From contig CALFHN010000123.1 of assembly GCA_937876355.1 (NCBI GenBank), positions 1 through 41,421 of the forward strand: a stretch of DNA of 41,421 bases. Direction: 5' to 3'. Positions 6,601 to 15,900 of the stretch are shown piece after piece (position 1 is the first letter of the stretch; every line of letters begins with the position of its first letter). Source of the DNA: an uncultured Bacteroidota bacterium (GTDB taxonomy: Bacteria > Bacteroidota > Rhodothermia > Rhodothermales > UBA10348). The notes under the pieces were generated by a model. It did not search any database. It had not been told where the DNA came from and was given only the letters and a program-made list of their open reading frames with translations. A program made the translations under genes and the position numbers.

Positions 6601-8541
6601 ATGTCGAATACGACGTACCTCGTTTCTGCTCGCAAGTACCGTCCATTGTTATTCAAGGATATGGTGGCTCAGGAGCATGTTACCGAAACGCTGAAAAATG
6701 CGATCCGATTGGACCGACTCGCACACGCTTATATGTTTACCGGCCCAAGAGGAGTGGGCAAAACGACGGCAGCGCGAATTGTAGCAAAAGCGATTAACTG
6801 CACAACCCCTGCTGAAGAACGAGAAGACCCTTCCGAACCGTGTCGTCAATGTGTCTCTTGTAAGTCCTTCGAAGAAGGCCGAAACATGAACATCATTGAA
6901 ATTGATGCCGCTTCGAACAATAAAGTTGAGGATGTCCGTGATTTACGGGAAACCGTTCGCATTCCTCCGCAGGGCAATCGGATGAAAGTGTACATCATCG
7001 ATGAGGTCCACATGTTGTCGAACGCGGCCTTCAATGCCCTTCTGAAAACATTGGAAGAGCCGCCCCCTCATGCCATGTTCATATTTGCCACTACCGAGCC
7101 TCATAAAGTTCTTCCTACAATTCAGTCACGTTGCCAACGCTTTGATTTTAGGCGTATTGCTACTGGAGAGTCTGTTGAAAGACTTCGTCATATTTGTCAG
7201 ACGGAGAATATTTCGGTAGACGAAGAGGCCCTTATGCTGATCGCTCGCAAAGGCGACGGTGCACTTAGGGACGCTTTATCCGTATTTGACCAAGCTGTAT
7301 CCCTTTGTGGGACACAAATTACCTATCCTGAATTGATTGCAGCACTCGGTGTTGTGAGCGTGGACGTCTATTTCGAAGTAACCCGTGCTGTGAAATCGGG
7401 TAGCGGCGCGGATATGATCTTGCTAGTTGACCGAATTGTTCGATCAGGATACGATCTTCAGGAATTTGTGGATGGATTAGCCGAGCACATTCGTAATTTG
7501 CTGGTAGCCATTAGTGTTGATGATCCAAGATTAATTGAAGCAACCGAAGCCGATCGAAAAAGACTAAAATCCCATGGTACAGAATTTTCTGAGTCAACTC
7601 TTCTGACTTTGATCCACATTATTGGTGAGCTTTCGGACACGCTTCGATTATCGCGTCAACCAAGGCTAAAGCTCGAAATGGCCTTACTTCGAATGTCGAA
7701 TATTCCTGATGCAACGGACATTCGAAGCGCATTAGAGAAACTCAATAATCTCGAAAAGATGGCCGTTACGGGAGTAGTTCGAATAGAATCGAGCCCAAAA
7801 CCCGAAGGATCTAGCCCGTCGATAGCTAGCTCATCCTCGATTGAAACTGTTGCTCCACCTCCAAAAAATATTCCCGTTGCCCGCCCGATTCCAACCGAGC
7901 CGGACCGCTCTGTGGTGGACGACCAAGATGTAAGTTCTGACCCAGACCTCACAGTTAAACCGCTACCGTATGCTCCTGCACCCACATCAGGAGCCATTCC
8001 TAGAGCGGTTCCTCAAGCAGACGATATGTCGTTGTTTTTGGAACGTCCTGCAATTAGTCGACCGAAACCTCGGCCCGATACGGAAGCGCAGTTTACGGAC
8101 CTAACAGAAGTGTTGGAGTTGGACCCAAATGAAAGCGCTCCAATCACTGAAGGCGCTCCTGAGTCCGAAGAATTGACCATCCTTCGGTCCGCTTGGTCCG
8201 CATTGATTCAGGAAGTAATGGAATCAGAAAAACAACTTGGGTCATTTCTAAATCATGCCGGAATATTCGCATTCGATTCTAAGACCGTTTTCCTTAGCGT
8301 TCCCGACGATTTCCATGCCACAGCCCTTCGTTCTGAGTGCGTCAAACTTACTCATCGCTTAAACGATCTGACCGGGTTTAAAATTGACAATATCGCCTTT
8401 CGAATTAAAATCAATAAGGCAGATACGGACCTTGTGCCTGAATCCGAGTCCTCCATGCGTGAATCTCTTGAACATTTGTGTGAAAACTACCCGGCTGTAC
8501 GATCCCTCGTGGAGCGTTTTGGTGGCGAGATCGTATGGTGA
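6601..8541 (+). CDS. dnaX: DNA polymerase III subunits gamma/tau
   Basis: A protein of 646 residues: the clamp-loader ATPase of the replicative polymerase. The AAA+ module has Walker A GPRGVGKT at 48-55, four zinc-binding cysteines (C67, C81, C84, C87), a Walker B IIDEVH (D134-E135) and an SRC sensor/arginine-finger motif at 176-178. Clamp-loader domains run to about 370, then a Pro/Ser/Glu-rich linker (about 390-530), then a tau-like C-terminal domain. The linker contains a zero-frame A AAA AAT heptamer (7863-7869); a -1 shift there would stop at 7938-7940 and give about 446 residues, the size of a gamma subunit. It leads the conserved dnaX-ybaB-recR block. Confidence 0.96.
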   Translation: MSNTTYLVSARKYRPLLFKDMVAQEHVTETLKNAIRLDRLAHAYMFTGPRGVGKTTAARIVAKAINCTTPAEEREDPSEPCRQCVSCKSFEEGRNMNIIEIDAASNNKVEDVRDLRETVRIPPQGNRMKVYIIDEVHMLSNAAFNALLKTLEEPPPHAMFIFATTEPHKVLPTIQSRCQRFDFRRIATGESVERLRHICQTENISVDEEALMLIARKGDGALRDALSVFDQAVSLCGTQITYPELIAALGVVSVDVYFEVTRAVKSGSGADMILLVDRIVRSGYDLQEFVDGLAEHIRNLLVAISVDDPRLIEATEADRKRLKSHGTEFSESTLLTLIHIIGELSDTLRLSRQPRLKLEMALLRMSNIPDATDIRSALEKLNNLEKMAVTGVVRIESSPKPEGSSPSIASSSSIETVAPPPKNIPVARPIPTEPDRSVVDDQDVSSDPDLTVKPLPYAPAPTSGAIPRAVPQADDMSLFLERPAISRPKPRPDTEAQFTDLTEVLELDPNESAPITEGAPESEELTILRSAWSALIQEVMESEKQLGSFLNHAGIFAFDSKTVFLSVPDDFHATALRSECVKLTHRLNDLTGFKIDNIAFRIKINKADTDLVPESESSMRESLEHLCENYPAVRSLVERFGGEIVW

Positions 8542-8623
8542 TTTTTAAGTCCCTCTTTTGCTCGCCAGTTTATCGCCAGCTCGATCGGGACGTTCTCCGT
8601 TCAACCTCAAAAACAATTTCAGA

Positions 8624-8962
8624 ATGAGTGACGGTTTAAACATGGCTGACATGATCAGCAAAATGGCTGACATGCAGAAAAAAATGGCTGAAGCACAAAC
8701 CGCTTTGAGCACTAAAACGGTATCGGCAGAGGCTGGCGGCGGAATGGTAAAGGTTACAGCCAATGGCCTGCAACGAATTACTTCGATTACGATTGAGAAA
8801 GAAGTTGTTGATCCAACGGATGTTGAGCTGTTGGAAGACTTGATTATGGCCGGTGTAAACAAAGCACTTGAGGAAGCCTCAGGGATTGCCAAACAAGAAA
8901 TGGCCAAATCTGCCGGCAGTATGCTTCCACCCGGAATGGATCTTGGAAAATTCGGACTGTAA
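8624..8962 (+). CDS. Nucleoid-associated protein, YbaB/EbfC family
   Basis: A protein of 112 residues from ATG 8624. YbaB/EbfC proteins form tweezer-like dimers that bind DNA. The sequence shows the family layout: an N-terminal helix rich in Met, Lys and Gln ([19 protein letters not shown]), a beta-hairpin with [19 protein letters not shown], then [24 protein letters not shown] at 8558 would add 22 residues unlike the family, so the ATG was chosen. It lies between dnaX and recR, a very widely conserved order. The function of the family is only partly understood; a link to recombination/repair follows from the neighbourhood. Confidence 0.92.
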   Translation: MSDGLNMADMISKMADMQKKMAEAQTALSTKTVSAEAGGGMVKVTANGLQRITSITIEKEVVDPTDVELLEDLIMAGVNKALEEASGIAKQEMAKSAGSMLPPGMDLGKFGL

Positions 8963-8973
8963 ATACCATTCCT

Positions 8974-9603
8974 ATGCAATTTACGTCTGAGACGGTCGAA
9001 ACGTTGGTCGATCAGTTTGCTCGTCTACCCGGAATAGGGCGCAAGACGGCCAGACGACTCGCTGCTTTTGTCCTAAAACTGCCCAAGTCTGAAGTAGAAC
9101 AAATGGCTAAGGCACTAATTGCCGTAAAAGAAAAGGTTGTTTTTTGCTCTATTTGTTTTAACGTCACCGATGCAGATCCTTGCCCCATCTGCGCCTCAAA
9201 TAAGCGTAATCACGAAGTGATTTGTGTGGTTGAAGAACCTAACGATGTGATGGCAATTGAGCGCACCAATGGCTTTAATGGGGTCTATCATGTTCTCGGT
9301 GGAGCCATATCCCCACTCGATGGAATTGGTCCAGAAGATCTGAAGATTCGCGAGCTAATTGCTAGAGTTAACGGAAAAGGACCTCGTTCAGAAAATGAAG
9401 ATGCTACTTTGCCTACAGAAATTATTTTAGCGGTGAATCCTAGTGTTGAAGGCGACACGACTGCCTATTATATCTCCCAATTGGTTTCCCCCTTTGGGAT
9501 CAAAGTAACTCGTTTGGCTCAGGGAATTTCTATTGGAAGTGATCTTGAGTTTACAGACGAGGCAACATTGACGCGAGCTCTTGAAGCGCGCGTTACGGTC
9601 TGA
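8974..9603 (+). CDS. recR: Recombination mediator protein RecR
   Basis: A protein of 209 residues, the usual length. In order: a helix-hairpin-helix ([13 protein letters not shown], about 18-30), a C4 zinc finger (C58, C61, C70, C73), a Toprim domain ([15 protein letters not shown]) and a C-terminal region with [14 protein letters not shown] and [14 protein letters not shown]. RecR works with RecF/RecO in loading RecA on gapped DNA. Ten bases separate it from ybaB, so the two are co-transcribed. recF and recO are not in the window. Confidence 0.96.
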   Translation: MQFTSETVETLVDQFARLPGIGRKTARRLAAFVLKLPKSEVEQMAKALIAVKEKVVFCSICFNVTDADPCPICASNKRNHEVICVVEEPNDVMAIERTNGFNGVYHVLGGAISPLDGIGPEDLKIRELIARVNGKGPRSENEDATLPTEIILAVNPSVEGDTTAYYISQLVSPFGIKVTRLAQGISIGSDLEFTDEATLTRALEARVTV

Positions 9604-9611
9604 ATAGAATA

Positions 9612-11315
9612 ATGGGCCTTACCCTTCCTAAAATGAAGTCACCAGGAGGTTTAGTTTCCACATCAGGAAACTGGATTTTTCTGATCTCTTTATCCGCCAT
9701 TTTGATTGGGTACGTTCTATGGCCTTCGCTGCGTTTATTTGCTGAAGGGCTCAAAATTCCGCTGTTGTTGGAATTATTCAGCAGCTTCAGTTCCGGAAAT
9801 AGCCGCGCTTTATTCAACTCTGTCTGGATTTCTATCTGGACGGTGATTGGGTCTGGAATACTTGGGACCGTGATGTCCTTTCTCTTTTTTCGCTACGAAT
9901 TTCCTTTAAAAAAAGTCCTCGTAGCCATGGCCGCCCTCCCCCTTGCATTGCCACCGCTCGTAGGAGTCCTTGCATTTTTGTTTTTGTACGGCGAAAGTGG
10001 AATTCTCCCCAGGGGATTGCAAGCTATTTTATCTCTGGATGGGGTGCCCTTTTCCTTCCAGGGAATGTGGGCTGTTTGGCTCGTGCATGTCTACTCGATG
10101 TATGTTTATTTTTATCTATTTTGCTCCGCTGCGCTTCAAAACGTAGATCGGAGCCTATTGGAAGCCTCTTCCGATCTTGGAGCTCATCCTGCGACTACGT
10201 TCCGCACAATCATTCTTCCGCACCTCAGACCTTCGCTGGTAAGCGCCTCGTTGCTGGTATTTATGATCTCCATGGCCTCCTTCACAGCTCCACTTCTGTT
10301 TGCGGGCAGTGAAAACTTTTTAACACTCCAGATTTACAATTACAAAGTGAACGGCAATCTAGAGTACTCAGCAGCCATTTCTGTCGTTTTGACCCTCATT
10401 TGTTTACTTTTTTTGCTCCTTATTGAACTTAACAGGCGTGGTTCACGCGTGTCGACGGCCTCAAAAGGTTCGTCTCCGATACCTATCCCGGTTCGCTCCG
10501 GAGCTGCCCGTTTCGTCGCCCTCTTTTGTGCAATTTTGATCATTGTATTTCTTGCCCTTCCTATTTTGACCATCATTCTTATTTCATTCGTGAAAGAGGG
10601 TAGCTGGACCTGGCAAATATTGCCTCAGGCGTATACATGGGACAATTATATAAATCTATTGGGGCAATCTGATGTGGCGGCACCCATATTAAACAGCTTT
10701 CGCATGGCGTTTGCCGCGACATTTGCCAACCTACTTTTTGGAGTATCTGCCGCCGTTTTTATCGTAAAAGGTCGGTTTCCCGGGCGCGGATTCATCCGCC
10801 TACTGTCCATATTACCTTTTGCAATTCCTGGCACCGTCATCGCCATTAACCTTATCGTTACATTCAGCGGTCCGCACCCTTTGGCAGGGGGAGCGATCTT
10901 GGTAGGCAGTTTATGGCTTCTGCCCCTCGCCTACTTCATTCGCCATATCCCTCTTATTGTTCGGTCCACGGTAGCTTCGCTGGAAACGTACGATGATCGA
11001 TTAACAGATGCCTCCCAAGATCTCGGAGCCAGCGGAATGAGGACGTTTCGAAAAGTGGTTCTCCCGTCGATCTTGCCCGGAATTCTTGCTGGAACACTTT
11101 TAACTTTTGTCACCGCATTAGGGGAGTTTGTATCCTCAATTCTTTTATACGTGTTCGACAATCGCCCCATCTCTGTGGAGATCCTTTCTCAACTCAGACT
11201 GTATGATTTTGGTGCCGCTGCTGCATATTCTGTTTTATTAATGATCTTGATTGGCTCTGCTACACTAATAGTGTCGTATTTTGGTGGATCTAGCAGATCT
11301 GGTGTTGTTAGGTAA
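9612..11315 (+). CDS. Fused two-domain ABC transporter permease (ferric iron/thiamine type)
   Basis: A protein of 567 residues with about 12 predicted membrane spans in two homologous halves. Each half carries the EAA loop that contacts the ATPase: EASSDLGAHPATTFRTIILP from about residue 183 and DASQDLGASGMRTFRKVVLP from about 465. This duplicated layout is that of FbpB/SfuB/ThiP permeases, which import ferric iron or thiamine with a periplasmic binding protein and an ATPase. Neither partner gene is in the window, so the substrate is undecided; iron is the commoner assignment. It starts 8 bases after recR and is followed by the second saccharopine-dehydrogenase-like gene, whose frame overlaps its end only if an upstream start is used. 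Confidence 0.85.
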   Translation: MGLTLPKMKSPGGLVSTSGNWIFLISLSAILIGYVLWPSLRLFAEGLKIPLLLELFSSFSSGNSRALFNSVWISIWTVIGSGILGTVMSFLFFRYEFPLKKVLVAMAALPLALPPLVGVLAFLFLYGESGILPRGLQAILSLDGVPFSFQGMWAVWLVHVYSMYVYFYLFCSAALQNVDRSLLEASSDLGAHPATTFRTIILPHLRPSLVSASLLVFMISMASFTAPLLFAGSENFLTLQIYNYKVNGNLEYSAAISVVLTLICLLFLLLIELNRRGSRVSTASKGSSPIPIPVRSGAARFVALFCAILIIVFLALPILTIILISFVKEGSWTWQILPQAYTWDNYINLLGQSDVAAPILNSFRMAFAATFANLLFGVSAAVFIVKGRFPGRGFIRLLSILPFAIPGTVIAINLIVTFSGPHPLAGGAILVGSLWLLPLAYFIRHIPLIVRSTVASLETYDDRLTDASQDLGASGMRTFRKVVLPSILPGILAGTLLTFVTALGEFVSSILLYVFDNRPISVEILSQLRLYDFGAAAAYSVLLMILIGSATLIVSYFGGSSRSGVVR

Positions 11316-11337
11316 TATTCGAACAATTTGGCTCTGT

Positions 11338-12495
11338 ATGAAAATTTCGATAGTTGGGGCGGGAAATATGGGCTCCGCCATCGCCCATGAATTGGTTTCA
11401 AACGAAAACATTGAACTAATTCGTATTTGCGATGCAAGATCGTCGGCCCTAGATCAATTGCAGCGGCGCCTGAATAGCCCCAAAGTTCGAACTGTGAACG
11501 TAGATGCCCGAAATAAAAGAGCGCTGGCCTCAGTTTTAGCCGGTAGCGACTGTATTGTAGGCTGCTCGTCCCCAGAAGTAAATCCTTTGCTGGCCAAAAT
11601 AGCGGTTAACTCACGCAGTCATTATTGTGATCTAGGAAGCACTACGGCCATTGTGCGGGAAGAGGCCAAATTGGCACCGCTAGCTCGTGACAATGGCGTA
11701 TGGGTTGTTCCGGGTTGTGGCTTAGACCCGGGATTGGTTCACATCTTGTGTCATTCTGCTATTGGGCACCTCGACGAACCATTTGAGGCTAACATTTGGG
11801 TAGGAGACGTTCCTCTTTATCCTCAGCCTCCGTTTAATTTTAGAATTGGCTGGTCCGCAGATAAACTTTTGGACGACTATACTAACGAAGTTAAAGTGGT
11901 CGAAAATGGCCAATTAGTGTTAAAAACGCCACTTACTGGTACCGAAACGTTATCTTTTGGCAACGAATATTCCAATATGGAGGCGTTTTATACGGCGGGC
12001 GATCTCGAGTCGCTGTGGAATTTGTCTGGTCAACAACTTAAAAGTTTATCCCATAAAACGGTAAGATGGCCAGGCCATGCTGAGCAAATGGCATTCTTGC
12101 TGTCTCTCGGATTTGGAGATAAACGTTCAATTGATGCCCAGACTCACTTAACGTATCGAGATGTGCTGGCTCGAAAGTTGAAACAACGACTGGGTGGTCC
12201 TTTTGAAGATGTTGTCTTAGTCCGATCGTCTGCTACCGGCCTTAAAGATGGAAAACGAACAACGTGTTCTTACGAATTGGTCGATACGTATCAAGAAGAT
12301 CGAAAAATAAGTGCCATTCAGCGGTGTACTGGGATTCCCGCTGCATCGATAACCGTTTTACTGGCCAGTGGTGAGATCAAAGGTGGAGGCGTCTCCTCAC
12401 CTGAAAGCATAATTCCTATCCCCGCATTTTTAGCCGATGTGCGGCGGCGAGGACTGGACATCCAATTTTCCTGTGAACAAGAACAGCCTAATTAA
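11338..12495 (+). CDS. Saccharopine dehydrogenase-like oxidoreductase, second paralogue
   Basis: A protein of 385 residues from ATG 11338, chosen because the Rossmann strand starts immediately (MKISIVGAGNMGSAI, glycine motif at 7-12); a frame extension to 11281 adds a 19-residue tail overlapping the permease. VVPGCGLDPGLVHI matches VVDCGVAPGLCNI of the copy at 2591-3763, and WPGHAEQMAFLLSLGFGD matches YAGHVELMRAFREAGFFD. Both therefore belong to the same NAD(P)-dependent family (saccharopine or lysine 6-dehydrogenase type), but the sequences have diverged enough to suggest different substrates. Its substrate is not known. Confidence 0.8.
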   Translation: MKISIVGAGNMGSAIAHELVSNENIELIRICDARSSALDQLQRRLNSPKVRTVNVDARNKRALASVLAGSDCIVGCSSPEVNPLLAKIAVNSRSHYCDLGSTTAIVREEAKLAPLARDNGVWVVPGCGLDPGLVHILCHSAIGHLDEPFEANIWVGDVPLYPQPPFNFRIGWSADKLLDDYTNEVKVVENGQLVLKTPLTGTETLSFGNEYSNMEAFYTAGDLESLWNLSGQQLKSLSHKTVRWPGHAEQMAFLLSLGFGDKRSIDAQTHLTYRDVLARKLKQRLGGPFEDVVLVRSSATGLKDGKRTTCSYELVDTYQEDRKISAIQRCTGIPAASITVLLASGEIKGGGVSSPESIIPIPAFLADVRRRGLDIQFSCEQEQPN

Positions 12496-12973
12496 TTCCA
12501 CAAAAGGAACACATTTGTTTCCTGTCCAGGCCCTTTTCCAGGCCCTTTTCCGGTCACCTACCCCCTCGTCCATTCCCATTGCCGCTACCAATCCTAGAAT
12601 GCGTTTTGAAAATGGGTAGTCGAGAGTACCCTGCTTCCCATTGGGTAATTTGCATTTCCAGATCGTATTAGTGTTATAAAATCGCCATCTTCCGATTTCA
12701 GTTCGCAGAACAAAAATTAATCAGTCAGGTAAGCCGATCCCCAACCCGTATTTTCGCCGTAAGCTAATTCAAAGGCTGTATTTTCAGCCGATACCTAGTA
12801 CAAATTGAACCGGCTGGGCCAAAGATCCGAATTTTCCTTAAAAAAGCACGTTTTCCACCAGAACCTCTGAGTCTTATACGCTTCTATCGTTACTATTTTA
12901 AAATTTTTGATTCCTAGATAGAAGACTGATTGCTCAGAACTAAGCTGTAGCATTCGTCGCGAGTTTATTATAC
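12496..12973 (+). other. 478-base gap upstream of sprA with repeats and possible competing hairpins
   Basis: No convincing gene is present. It holds a tandem duplication (12526-12551), a cluster of complementary short blocks at 12611-12647 (AATGGG, GGGTA, TACCC, CCCATT, GGGTA) that can pair in mutually exclusive ways, and a repeated GTATTTTC block 30 bases apart (from 12748 and 12778). The last ~120 bases are AT-rich. No confident promoter was found. It is most simply the leader and promoter region of sprA. Confidence 0.5.
12526..12551. repeat. Short tandem duplication, 12-base period
   Basis: CCAGGCCCTTTT occurs twice in direct succession (12526-12537 and 12538-12549) followed by CC, about 30 bases after the stop codon of the saccharopine-dehydrogenase-like gene. 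Confidence 0.85.
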
Positions 12974-15900
12974 GTGCTTACTCGAACTGAAGAACAATCA
13001 AATCAACTTGCGAGCTCTCCCCGTAGGAGATCGGCGGTGAGGTACATGCTTTCCGCTGCTCTAGGAGTGTTTGTGGTCTCGATGGTTCTAGTAAGCTTTG
13101 CTTCGACCAAACAGAATCCGTCTACCTGGCGAGATGCACGGATGAACGTTGCAAGAGCCGACACTGATTCTGTCGCAGTGGACACGTTGGGACTCGATAG
13201 CTTGATGATAGACTCGCTCCTAACCAACACGCTCCTAACCGACACACTAGGCGTAGTAGTAGACTCACTTTGGCTTCCAGACTCTGCGCTGGTATTTAAA
13301 TATGTGCCCGCCTTTAAAGGAGACATTAAAACGGCGCGTTTGGCTCCACAAAACAGACTTCCCTTTTCCCCGCCCCTTGGCCGATTCTGGCAATACAAAG
13401 TAGTCTTCGATACGACAGCCCTGACGTACACCGCCCATGAACAAGTCGGTCAAGAAGATGTCCGTTTTCCCGTTGAGTTGGACTATGCCGGTTATCGGTC
13501 TGCTCGGTTGGATAAAGACCTCAAACAAAATTGGCAGCAGATGATATTGCAGCGTTCTAGAGAACAAGAACGCAAACGACGAGGCGGGCTAGGATTTAAT
13601 ATTGTGGTACCAGGAGGGCGCCAAAGTGCGTTCAGCACGATTTTTGGTACCAGTGACGTGGATCTTCGAGTCAACGGCACCGCAGATATCCAAGCCGGTT
13701 TTGACTATCGAAAAAGTGACCAGCAAGTCTCTATAACTGGAAAACCAAGCCAATTGGATCCGGAATTCAAGCAAGATCTTAGCCTTGGAATCACGGGAAC
13801 CATCGGGGACAAACTGCGCATCAATGTCAATTATGACTCACGCAATCAATTCGATTTCCAGAACCAATTAAAGTTAGAATACACGGGCTACGAAGACGAA
13901 ATCATCCAAAAAATTGAAGCCGGAAACGTATTTCTACAAACGCCTTCGACGCTAATCAGGGGTGGACAAAGCCTGTTTGGTATTAAGAGTGAATTCAAGT
14001 TGGGTGGGATAAAACTAACCACCGTGATGAGCCAGCAAGAAGGTCAAGCAAACAGCCTAAACATTGAAGGCGGATCTGAAGAAACCAAATTTGACCTCCG
14101 CCCCACTGATTACGACGAATCTACCCACTTTTTTATTGGATACTACTTCAGAAACCGATTTGAATCGGCCTTGATCGATCCACCCAATATCCGAGTGGCA
14201 AACGGTTTTGAGCGTATTACTGAAATCGAAGTCTGGAAGCTCATGCCAACTCGACCAGAAGAAGAAAACGTTCGACAAGCAGTTGCAGTGGTTGACCTAG
14301 GAGAAGTCCCCGACATACTATTTCAGGCTGATAGTTACACCTCCCAGGTACTCCCTAATAGCAATATTGACCAATATGATGATTCGCCTGGCGGAGAATT
14401 GGACACGAAGCTTCGGGACGGTAACGGCGCTCCAGGGTCGTACCTCGAATCAACTAAAGACTTGTCTTCGTCTGACTTTCAGGTAGGAAAGTTTAAACGC
14501 CTAGAAAAAGGACGTGACTACGATATTGATCAGGTCCTTGGTTACTTGACCATGCGGCAGCGCGTCCAGGAAAGTGAAGCCCTTGCTATCGCTTTTAGAT
14601 ATCGGGCTAATGGTAAAACATCCCAAATTGGAGATTTTTCGACCGAAACAGGTGGATCCAACGGGGGGCAGAATGAAGACAAAATCGTTCTGAAACTGAT
14701 TCGACCAGTTCAACTCCGGCAACCCGCACCTGAAGCCAATTTTAATCCGGCTGCTTGGTATTTTGAAATGCGTAACATTTACCGACTGCCTGGTCGAAGC
14801 ATTTCTCCGGCTGAATTTGATCTTCAAGTTTACTACGAACCTCCTGGACAAACCGCCTCCAAAACGCTTCCAGCGGTGGGCGGGACACAAACTGTTCTCC
14901 AAATTCTTGGTCTTGACAGAGTAAATGAGGACCAAGCACTTAGCCCGGACGACGTGTTTGACTTTTTGGTCAACTATACCATTATCCCGGGAGATGGAAC
15001 TCTAATATTCCCTTATCTCGAACCTTTTGGGAATAGACTTAAGACTGTTATTGCGGAAGGTGGCGGTTCGCCGGATGCTCAGACTCAGCTAGAGAATGTA
15101 TATGTCTTCAAGTCGTTGTATCGAGAGAAAAAAGCAAACGCTCGCCGCGATAGCCAACATGACGTGTATCGGATTCGCGGCTCGTACAAAGGTTCAGTAC
15201 AATCTTCATACGATCTGAATGCCTTTTCGGGGGTAATTCAGGGTTCCGTGCGGGTGTCATCCGGGGGAACCCCTCTCCAAGAAAACACTGACTTTGTAGT
15301 TGAGTATTCAGGTACAGGACTCGTCCAAATCACTAATCCTGCCTTTTTATCCTCCGGTCGAGATATCTCAATCGAGTTTGAACAGAACTCATTTTTTAAC
15401 GTCCAGAAGAAGACGCTGATTGGGATGCGTGCGGACTATTATGTAGATGAACGGTTTTCCTTCGGCGCGACAGTCATGCGCTTGACTCAAAAGTCTGCTA
15501 TCGACAAATTCCGAATTGGAGAAGAACCCATTGCCAATACCATATGGGGAGTAGACGGCTCGATTAAATTGAAACCTCGCTGGATGACCCGAGCCATAGA
15601 TTTTGTGCCACTTCTTCAAACCAAGGAAGAAAGCAGCATCACGCTGACGGGGGAATTTGCTCAACTCAGGCCTTCCAACACACAAACGATTGCATTTGAC
15701 CGCACACGCAGGGAGCTCAAAGATGCGGGCCAAGATTTCAAATCGGACGAACTCAACGGCACATCGTATATAGATGATTTCGAAGGATTCGAAAATACGT
15801 TCACTTTGATGCAACCAGGGACCTGGGCGCTGGCTGCCGCTCCCGATTCAGTCGGAGCCATCGATCAATTTGGAGTGGTTGAAGGATCTTTTGCCGATTC

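Noticed and set aside
7656-7997. 113-residue minus-strand frame rich in Gly, Ser and Thr inside dnaX
   Set aside because: It is the complement of the low-complexity linker of DnaX and has no independent start context.
8558-8623. Upstream TTG start for the YbaB gene
   Set aside because: It adds 22 residues not seen in the family; ATG 8624 gives the normal length.
8545-8979. 144-residue minus-strand frame opposite the YbaB gene
   Set aside because: It covers nearly the same span as a confident conserved gene and looks like random Ser/Ile/Ala-rich sequence.
11281-11337. Upstream start of the second saccharopine-dehydrogenase-like gene
   Set aside because: It would overlap the permease gene and put 19 residues before the first Rossmann strand.
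12748-12840. Possible CRISPR-like or regularly spaced repeat (GTATTTTC blocks)
   Set aside because: Only two imperfect short copies with a weak third; no conserved repeat-spacer structure and no cas genes.
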